NCBI GenBank assembly: GCA_947561395.2
Contig: OX387186.1
Coordinates: 7,615,888 to 7,679,887 of the forward strand
DNA from: Buxus sempervirens
Lineage: Eukaryota > Streptophyta > Magnoliopsida > Buxales > Buxaceae
Direction of reading: 5' to 3'
DNA: 64,000 bases
Shown here: positions 49,512-58,453 of the stretch, in pieces
Position numbering within the stretch: the stretch's first letter is position 1
How the letters are laid out: each line of letters starts with the position of its first letter
Notes under the pieces: generated by a model
The model's input: the letters and a program-made list of their open reading frames with translations, nothing else
Database searches by the model: none
What the model was told of the DNA's origin: nothing
Program-made: the position numbers and the translations under genes

Positions 49512-52500
49512 TTAGATTTCAGGGATTTCGGCATCGCTGTCGTCGTCAACAGTTTCATTATCCCAGTCGACCTTGAAGGAGCTTGCTGAATTCTTCAACT
49601 CTGTTAGTCCAGTGAGATCCTCCAGATAAGTTGGGTGGTTAATAGCTTGGAGAACAAACTCCATTCCTCTTTTCCTGTATTCAGATACCACCTGAAATGA
49701 AACATAGAGAATTTGGAAATTTTATAAAAGGAAACACACGAAGCAAGTTACCAGAAGTTTATGGTTGAACACGATAAGTTGGAATTTATAAAATCGAGTA
49801 AGAAACTTACAGTTCTGCAACAGGCTGTACAACTGCTAAAGGAATAACCAACTAGTGTCATCTGAGAGAAATTAGAAAGGGAACCTCGTATCTGATGTGG
49901 CAAAATACCAAGAGGTTGCTCGCTGCCTCCGCTATCACTACTGGCAATCTCACCGGGGGCGAGTATCCTGTACATACGCAATTTCACACAAGAATCGATA
50001 TCAGAATGAGGATGGAAGCAATGTAGAAAATCCGATATTAGTTGAAGCTTTAGATGATCAAAGAAAACATATAAGAATGTACAGATGACAATCTAAATAA
50101 AAAGTTATTTCACTACGTTTTCAAGGATTTACCCATCAGGATGATGTAGAATTCCAACAAACAGTTCAACAGCAAGGGAAGAAGCAATGGGTGCCAACCC
50201 CGGACGTGTAACAGTACATTGCTGATCCAACGTGCGATTAGCAGTTGACTGGACGACAAGCAGGATAATCAATGCTATGGTTGTTAAAACAATTTCAGCA
50301 AAAAGGATACCCAAAATATCAAATTTTATGGAGTTAAAAATATGTACATCAACAGGAGCAACCACGTCATTGCAGAAGTAACAGCCCAATTGCCGTTGTC
50401 CATCCCCATCACTTTGTGATAAATTGTCCGACACAGAAGTGGAAGTAATCCCAGCTTCATCATTAATATCACGCGTAGAACCTAGGGGATCAGCTCCATG
50501 ACGCATAACGACAAAACTATCAAACCCTAAAGCTGCGGTAATAGTAATCTGCGAATGAGAATAGATAATCAAAACATAAGCACAATACAATGAATACATG
50601 ACTAGTCCAGCTAAAAAGATGTGTTAATGATAATACAAGATCAAGCAGCCTGACTCCTCAAAGAAGCAATTTTTCACTTATATCCCTAAAGCATGATCTA
50701 AGGCAATAGTGATAATACTTATTCCATAAGAAATTCAAAGATAAACCTTGTTAGCATCAGCACAAAGAAGTGTTGGAAGCCATCGACTTTCCCTTGTATC
50801 AGTCAACAGGAAAACTGCATCATGACAAGCAATCAAATCCCGAAGATGTCTACAATCTTCAAGCACAGCATCCTCCTCTTTAGTTGGTACAGGATGGCCA
50901 GGCATTGGTATAGCCATCACAACTCCTTCTGCTTCCTGCAAAAATATAAAAGCCAGATGCTGAAAAGTTGAGAAATAAAGCCCTGCTCACAGTCACAATG
51001 TGCCTCTCTATATGGTACACAAGAGCAGTAAGTTACCACGGCTGGAAATATTCGCTTCAGACTTTTAACTGCTGCTTTGGCTTTCAAATCACCGCCATTG
51101 AGAGAGTCATCAAAAGTGTAAAGAGATTGCCTAAGTGGATTAGACATAGCTACCCGGCCACTGTCAAGAAGTGTGACCTTCCGGACACCCCAAGCCTGAA
51201 GATGGATATAATTACTCATCATCCAATATTTTAAAAGTAACCATTCAATAGGTTTTGGATATTTACCATAAGCATACGAGCAACCTGGCACCCAAGAGTC
51301 CCAGCTCCTAAGAGAAGGCATTTGGTAGTAGACAAAAGGTTTAAGTTTAGAGAGGGCAAAACACGCCATCTCATGAGTTTCAAATTCAAATCTGCTGCAG
51401 ATATGGCCAACCTGTGGATTTTTATTTAAATGTTTAAATGAAATCTTAGAAGTGAACTATTATGGACTCAGTACACAAGCATTATACCTGGTTGGATCCA
51501 TGGAATTAGCAAGGCTGATGCACCTGGGTACCCTCCTTCCTTTGTTTAGTTCCCATCCCACAGCATTAGGTACAAGCTGAGGATCTCTACAACCTAAAGA
51601 TATCCAGTTTGAAAGTTAGGAAAGCTGTCATGGAGAGTAATCAAACTCCATAATAAGTGATAAATAAATCAGAAAAGAGCCTTTACCCATTTTCTGCCGG
51701 TCTACCTTGTGGAACTGAAACCAAGGCTTCACCAACCAGGGACAAGCCCAAATCTGCAAAACCATGCTTTTCTCGATAGCACAGAAAGCGAACCTTGCTG
51801 ATATTCCATCTTGAACAAATAAGAGAAAGAAAGTTGCGAAGAGGCCAGCCAGGATTGCTTGGAAGATGGCACGGGTCATAAAAACCAAACAACAGCTGTC
51901 AAAAATATACAGTAGCTTTAGGAGAAAGCACCTTGAATTACACATAGTGACAATAATTATCCTAAGGGCTAGGGGTTTGTTAATTAAACCATAAACTTTT
52001 TCTACAGTCATTCAAATAAGATCAAAGATCCAAAGCATGCAACAGGTCCATAGACAGACCTTTTGACTTTCTCCTTGGCACGCCTCCCAGTCACTTAGAG
52101 GCCGAAGATTGACATGTGAACTGGAAGCAATGCTAACTAAAAAGAATGGGACATCTGCAAAGCATCAAATGAGACATCCTATCTATCAAAAAATAAATAG
52201 ATAATACAGAATCTCTGAAAAGAAATCATAGCAGAATAACCTATGTCAGAAACGAACCTGCAGTTAAGCTCGAGTTACGCCATTCATTACAAGCTGCTGA
52301 CAGTGCGTCGGTCTAGTTGTTAAACAAAAACCCACAACATATCATAAAGTATGTAACCTACAAAACCACAAATAATAATTGGATCGTGTTTCATGATATT
52401 TAGTACCTCTTCTAAGCTGAACCACTGGGAAGCTGGCCTCAGATCAGTTAAGACTGCTGGAGGATCAAGCGACAATGCAGGGAAAGCAAACCAATAATGG

Positions 52501-55051
52501 AAGCTCCATTTTTTCAGGTCAGCAAATGAGATGAGAAGAAATCTTGAAAGAACTGCACTATCCTCTTCTGCTTTTCCAGAGCAAATATCATCCCAAATCT
52601 AATGGCCAATGAGTGTACAATTAATTTTGAACATGAGACTCCAAAAAAATGAGGTGGCAAAAATAGGAATGGCAATGGTTCGGTTTTGGTTAAGTTTTGA
52701 GAAAAACCAATACCGAACTGATTGAATATACTATAAACCGAAACTGAACCTAAACAGACTCGATTTTTTTAGTATAAAAATGAAACCGATTAATACAAAC
52801 CCAAAACCAACTTCATAGGTTCTGTTTGGTTTGTTCTATCCGTTTAAACTGATAATCTTTTTTTTGAAGAGTAATGAAGAAGTGATATTAAAGAGGAAGA
52901 AGAGTGTACATGGTCATCTCAAAAGAGAAGAACCCAAAAAGCGAGAAAAGAAAAATGTGTATATATGACCATACCTCATTGGTGCTCGGACCTAAAAATG
53001 TGTATATATGTAATCAGTTCGGTTTGACCTTAAAGCCAAAACCAATTGAAGGAAAATCCAAAACCAACCCTAATAAGTTTAGTTCCATTCAGTTTATCGG
53101 TTTTAACCAAGTCATTGCCATCCCTGAGCACTAAGTTTCCATCCATTATTTCACAAGTCATAAGTACTTCAATAAATCAAATTATCACATGATTCACATC
53201 AAAGAAGCGACTATCCTCCAGCCTAGAAAGAGTGAAGAATTGCAAATATAACACGAGAAATAACTCATTCGTACTATGCACCTTTTTTGCTTCTGCCTTA
53301 AGCAAGCTCTGTTTATCAAAAGCATGGAAGCTCTCCAGAGTATTTGTGTTGTAAAGGATGCCTGGGACAGGGCATCTGTTCCTGTTTCCACGAACAATTG
53401 CTGGTGATGATGATTGTTCACTTGGGTCAGGAGGCAAAGATTCAGCAAGAAGGGTTAAATGGTTTGATACTTGGGCATGCGAGCAAGGTGCATAGAAACC
53501 TGCACATTGATAGTAGAATACATGACATCCGACTTCCATAAGCAGAAAACTGATGGCACAAAATGAGAGGCTTAAGAGAATTCAACAGTTAATGAATTCC
53601 CCTCAAACTGATTTTAAAAGAATGAAGCAAATTTTATATTTGTGAAACAGAAGATAATGATACAGGACCTCCACAATTATAATGATGTAACAGCCACTAC
53701 GGCAGTATGTTTCAATTTTAAATTTTCTTTTCGCCATACATTGGTATTATTGTTCCTAATGCACTAAAAACAACTTGTAATGCTTTGTAACAGGTCCAAG
53801 ATGAATAATGCACAATGGGAAATATGGACAATAGTAGCAGCCAGTTAAGGCCTGTTATTTACTGACTTAACAACTATAGGGATCACCACAAGTATTACCA
53901 TATTTTACATGTAAAAACCATGTAAAATCGTAAGGTTAAAAAATCTTGGATTTTGCTGTTACAGGAACTAATAATGGGGCTGTTATTGAAAACATTAAAG
54001 ATCAATCTTCACATGGACAACAAGTATGTGAGTGATCTAACTATGCATCAACATATAAATGAAGCACAAGCTTGATAAAAAAAATACAAATAAATAAGAT
54101 TTGAAACAATGTAAACCAAATATTGTGTGGAAAATCTTTCAAAATTGGACCTTTTGTATATACTTCTGAACTAAACAGTTATGTCGGACTGCTCTTATCA
54201 CATTTCCTGTCTCTAAATGTGCTCTCTAGTAAAACAGGCAAGCAACCAAGCAAAACATGAACAAAATCTTTAGCTTAAGACTTCAGTCCAAAATTTTGAA
54301 AATCGTGTTGTAACAGTAAAAAAGCTTAGATTTTTGTTTGGCAAATTATAATGCCTGTATCGAAATTGTAATCACTGTATATATATTTTCTTCTTCACCA
54401 TTTACTTAGAATAAGCTATTTTTAAGTAGAAACCCACCAATCGATATCCCCTGTTCTTTAAACAGTTTATGACTATTCATAACAAATAAGCTTTTTTGTC
54501 AATGATTTCAATCAAAACTTTATTTAAATCAAAAAATTTCTCAGTGATCTATGATACAAACATATCTCCAAGAAAAGAGAAAAAAAAATCTTTGGAAGAA
54601 ACACAAGAAGGAAAAATAAAAGAAAGAATTTTTCCAAACAATTCAAACATAATTTAGTATAAACCAGAATTTCTTACACCTTTCGTACCACATATAATCC
54701 AATAAGCACAACAGTTGATCAATATACCTCAAAAACCGAACTCAAAGACTCTAAACTGAGAATTACAAAATCAAAAAACAAAAACGGAAATAGAGGAAAA
54801 TTTTGAAACGATGATGATATAATAAAAACTTTAAAAACAGTAAAATCAACTCATAATCAAATACCCAAAAGAGAAATCCAAAAACAAGAGGCTGAGCTGA
54901 AAGAGGATAAACTACCGATGATAGGGATCGGCGACTGGTCGATCCCCAACGTGTCGAGCTTTAAGGAAGATAATCTCCGCCAGAAACCCTCGTCGACAGC
55001 ACTCTGAAAAGGCGCAAACTGAAGAACAGTTCCGTTTACGTTTTCCTCCAT
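49512..55051 (-). CDS. ATG7: ATG7, E1-like ubiquitin-activating enzyme of autophagy, 14 exons, 1-nt frameshift in last exon
   Basis: Exons 55051-54916, 53499-53282, 52598-52407, 52312-52258, 52154-52060, 51895-51687, 51586-51488, 51411-51267, 51195-51037, 50935-50747, 50548-50348, 50248-50133, 49967-49811 and 49690-49512. The N-terminal ATG7 domain ([35 protein letters not shown]) is followed by the adenylation domain with [11 protein letters not shown] at 370-380, [10 protein letters not shown], and the catalytic Cys at about 577 in [19 protein letters not shown]7 activates ATG8 and ATG12 and passes them to ATG3 and ATG10. Exons 1-13 are in frame (657 residues). In exon 14 the expected continuation ([20 protein letters not shown]) is one base out of frame after the first 11 bases. 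Read as written the protein changes frame near 49680 and stops at 49604-49606. Restored, it is about 716 residues. An in-frame upstream ATG at 55096 would add 15 residues; 55051 is preferred as closer to other plant ATG7 starts. Confidence 0.93.
52665..53125. mobile_element. Degenerate terminal-inverted-repeat element in ATG7 intron 2
   Basis: The left end AGGAATGGCAATG and the inverse of the right end AGGGATGGCAATG match at 12 of 13 positions, with weaker pairing beyond. The flanks just inside are rich in AACCGA/TCGGTT words on both sides. At about 460 bp with no coding capacity it resembles a MITE. A poly(T) plus GAAGAG segment near 52855 may be an L1 tail nested inside. No clear target duplication was found. 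Confidence 0.5.
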
Positions 55052-55460
55052 TCTTTTTTCTTCCTCTCCTTCGCCTTCTCCTCCTTTAGGACTCAAACGG
55101 TGCTCTCTTTGCTGTTATCTGCTCTTCACGGCAACACAGCAAAGACTTCCGTTTTGTTTTAACAGCTAAGCTGAGTTGGCAAGCCCCAGCCGTCTCCATG
55201 CCCTCCCGCTCTCATCGCTGGGCCTGGGCATCTCAGAAGTCAATTTTATAGTCTGGGTTGAGACTTGAGAAAGCTCAAATCTTGAGTCAGTACGGGCTCG
55301 GTTGACAGCTTTTACGTTTGGATCAGATTTAGATCCATATGTTAATCCGGGCCTGGCCCACCCGAGTCTAGGGTAAAATTGACACACGAGGTTAGGGCTT
55401 CCGGTGTTTCTTCCTTCTTCCCTTTATATATGTTATCGTTGTTGGAGTCTCCACCCTTTC
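55052..55460. promoter_or_regulatory. Divergent promoter region between ATG7 (-) and the snoRNA transcription unit (+)
   Basis: Site II-type motifs (TGGGCC) lie at 55219-55224 and, inverted, at 55354-55360 (TGGCCCA). A telo-box-like TTAGGG occurs near 55392 and a TATA-like TTTATATATG at 55423-55432 faces the plus strand. Site II plus telo-box pairs are known from plant promoters of ribosomal-protein and snoRNA genes. The stretch between the ATG7 leader and the TATA element is short, so sharing of elements is likely but inferred. Confidence 0.5.
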
Positions 55461-55550
55461 TCCACAATTGCTCTCTCGGATTTATTTATCGTTGTTGCAG
55501 ATACGCTTTCTTTCTCTAATTTTGCATACTGATTAATAGAATTTATTCTT

Positions 55551-55610
55551 GTTTTGCTATCAAAAAGGGTTTCCTTCAATGTTTTGCTATCAAAAAGGGT
55601 TTCCTTCAAT
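55551..55610 (+). repeat. 30-bp exact tandem duplication
   Basis: Two identical, directly adjacent 30-bp units (55551-55580 and 55581-55610) starting GTTTTGCTATC, between the TATA-like element and the snoRNA. Confidence 0.95.
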
Positions 55611-55675
55611 CTTCTGTTTTGCTTTTCATTACGGCTTTGTTCTTTTTGTTCAATGGAGTCTTGAGTTATGGGTGT

Positions 55676-55763
55676 GACTGAGCAGATGATGAAAGATAAC
55701 AGTTTACTGAAAATTGTACATGAAGCATCAAAATACCGAGCTTTTTAAAACTGATGCTCAGTC
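55676..55763 (+). ncRNA. Box C/D snoRNA, U36 (SNORD36 / yeast snR47) type
   Basis: An 88-nt unit has all C/D parts. The terminal stem is perfect over 9 bp: GACTGAGCA at 55676-55684 against TGCTCAGTC at 55755-55763. Box C ATGATGA is at 55686-55692, a D' box CTGA at 55707-55710, a degenerate C' near TGAAGCA at about 55721, and box D CTGA at 55751-55754. Upstream of box D the guide CGAGCTTTTTAA is fully complementary over 12 nt to the conserved 18S rRNA segment TTAAAAAGCTCG. The fifth base before box D falls on the first A of the AAAAA run, the position matching human 18S Am668 (SNORD36) and yeast Am619 (snR47). The unit would thus guide 2'-O-methylation of 18S rRNA in the nucleolus. The D' guide has no target I recognise. 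It may be intronic or processed from a short non-coding transcript starting near 55455. Confidence 0.88.
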
Positions 55764-57683
55764 AGATCATATCCTCTTCTTATTGGTATATGTTGTACTA
55801 TTTTGGTTTTGGGAGATCCAAGGTTTTCTTCTTTTCTTTATTTACTTTGATAACGATCTGTGTTAAAGATTTATTTTTTTTTCCCCTTTAAACATTAAGG
55901 TTGGATACAAAAAATCAAAGACAAGATGTATACCTCTAAGGCTTGATCAGATCTTTCTTGAAATTAGAAGCAGACTTGCAGATATGAACCACAATCAACA
56001 GTAGCAGAAGAAACACACATAAAAGATACCTGCAACAGTATCAGTTTTTTATGCTACTGGTAAGCCATTGTTTGATGATATTCCACTCAAAAAAAAAATT
56101 TCTTTTGCCTATTGGAATCATCCAAACCAAGAATACCATTTAATGTCAGATACAGTTGGTCATGTAAATGGCAGGAAGATTGCAATCAGTTAAGGATGAT
56201 GAGCAGGGCAAGTGTAATTCAACAATTGAATAAGCTGATGAAGACAACAATAGAAGCTTTAGCGACAATATCATAAATAAAGAAACAAAGTTATCAACCC
56301 ATTTTCCACCTACCCACCAAAAGACCAAGCTTAGAGATTGCTATAAAAGAAAAACAAAGAAGCAATGTTAGGTGTATCAATGGCAATCTACAAGATGGGG
56401 CACCATTGGGAAACAAGGCACTTCCCACATTTTGGATTATTATTGCAAGGGAATAAACAAAATAAAAGCAGAAAAAACTGGCATGTAATGCAATTCTCTA
56501 AAAGGAAAAGAAAGCCATAAAGGAAAGAGAGTATTGACCATGTTCGGTCAGGCTTATCTACATTGTTTTCATACTTCATGATATTCGACCATCAAGAAAC
56601 CAATGTAAGTGAATATCAATTTCCATATCCTGTAACTTTGTCCCAGGACCATACAAGCAGACATGCAGAGCACAAAAAAGATACGTTCGACATGGAACCA
56701 AAGAAGTGCATGCGGTCATTCCTCTTTTTCCATGGCCTCTGAGTAAATAAACTTGTAGGTGAACTGTGGATCTAATACAGACTACATTAAGGATAATAGA
56801 ATTCAGGTCCCACTTTGGACCAATTAGCCTTATCATAAGCTTTTATAAGATTATTGTGAATGCTTTTTATACCGAGTTAAAGGAGGAGATATTGGAGAGG
56901 AACTGATCTGGGGTAGCACAGATCATGTGTAAATTGAACCCAGAAAATGTAATGAGCAGGTTGGATGAATTTCATAATGGGTTCTAATTTTTTTACTCTT
57001 CTAGAGGTCTTAGGTAAGGAGATCCACTCTTACACTTTTTTGGGTTTCCTTAATGGAGGATGCACTTATTATTTTCTAGTTAAGGCAGAAGAAGTAGGTC
57101 TGTTGAAGGGTTTCAGTGTTGGATAATGCATTACCTATCTCACATCTCCATTTAGTTGATGAACAACTTTTTTTCTTGATTTCTAGGTATTAGGTTTGTT
57201 GGACTACATGCATTCTAAGGTGCTTCCAAATTTTGTTACTTTTAAAAAGTCAGAAGAAGGAAATACTCTCCCTTGGCCCCAGATGAATGCAGCATACGCA
57301 TGAATTAGGTTGAGACAAAACTGACCATCTTTTCTTACATTAATATAGCATCTTGCGAGGTGCAGTGCCTTTTCCTACAATTGCTTGGGTTGGATTGTTT
57401 GATGCATGGATAACTCCTTCTTCTCGATCAATGGAGATTTTGCCCTGTCGAACAGGAGAAGATTAGTGTATAGAACCTCTTCCATGCAAATCCTATGGAA
57501 CCTATGTAAGGATGGGAATAGGTCGAATTTTTATGGATTCGAGACTTAGGACTTGTACCACTACCATTATTGATTCAATGAATTTAATACCTATCCAGAG
57601 TTTCAGAGGCATGTTTGTGTCTAACGGCAACTAGAGAGTGGAATTTGCCTTGTCCTTGCCTTGGGTTGATAGTGTTCATGCTG
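55764..57683. other. Region right of the snoRNA, no further gene found
   Basis: Searched on both strands for more snoRNAs: TGATGA words occur (about 56074 and 56200) but lack a matching D box and terminal stem. Frames at 56146-56328, 56388-56579 and 56576-56836 (-) have no domain resemblance. It may carry the rest of the snoRNA host transcript. Confidence 0.45.
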
Positions 57684-58229
57684 CAATCATTTTTTATTTT
57701 TGATATGGAACTTTGACTTTATTGAATATGTTAAAAGAAAACATTATCCTGGAATACAGCGACTGAAAGAACAACCATAAAAATCATTTTGTTGCAACCT
57801 GTTGATGCCCGGTGGTACTTTGTTCCACCACCGGCAAGAGAATTCCTCCAGAGCGAAATTAGCTAATCCGTCTGCAACCCCATTTGCTTCACGATACACT
57901 TTCAAGTTTCAAGACTCTAACATCCAAGAAGAGATTACATAAGTGGAATATTTCATCCAGAAGGTGACTTTCCAAAGAGTGCTATTCTTTCTCTGCACAC
58001 ACTCGATCAGAGTTTTGGAGTCACTCTCAACAATGATTCTTTGACAACTTAGCGCAAGAGGACATCTAAGTTCACACATTGCTGATGCCTCTGCCGTAAT
58101 GGCGTTTGCTTGGCCAATTCTCTGCGCAAGAGCTCCAACGATGATGCCACTGGAGTCCCTAATGACAACTCCAATAGCAGCCTCTCCAGATGCCCCTCTC
58201 CCCGCGCCATCGACATTAACTACAATCAT
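57684..58229 (-). mobile_element. L1 (LINE) 3' remnant with RNase H domain
   Basis: The minus strand encodes an RNase H domain of the plant non-LTR type: VNVDGAGRGASGEAAIGVVI, ITAEASAMCELRCPLAL, ESDSKTLIECV, and after a frame change REANGVADGLANFAL. An AATAAAG-containing 3' UTR and a poly(A)-like tail (T-rich on the plus strand at about 57690-57701) follow. A short imperfect repeat (TGCAATCAT / TACAATCAT) at the two ends could be a target duplication but is too weak to rely on. Confidence 0.75.
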
Positions 58230-58274
58230 GATGCCACTAACTACTGATCATAAAATATCAAAGATATCAATTGT

Positions 58275-58304
58275 ATCAGAATCATGCCCAAGCTTATAAA
58301 TGCA
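58275..58304 (-). repeat. 30-bp exact copy of part of the neighbouring PPR gene
   Basis: The sequence at 58275-58304 is identical to 60380-60409 inside the PPR coding region (encoding CIYKLGHDSD), in the same orientation. Similarity stops abruptly on both sides. Confidence 0.9.
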
Positions 58305-58453
58305 GCGCTATAATGGTCAATAACTGTTAAAGGGTATGTCTTGACAAATAAACCGCAAGGTCCCTTTTGCAGCTATAAATTCCATTATGCCTGAACTCAC
58401 AGGTATTCCCCTTTAGGCCCAAAAGCCAAGAAAACATCTCTACTGACCAACAC

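Noticed and set aside
55166-55387. 73-residue minus-strand frame in the divergent promoter
   Set aside because: No family resemblance, and it covers the site II elements; probably chance.
56040-56290. Possible further C/D snoRNAs around TGATGA words
   Set aside because: No D box at a suitable distance and no terminal stem.
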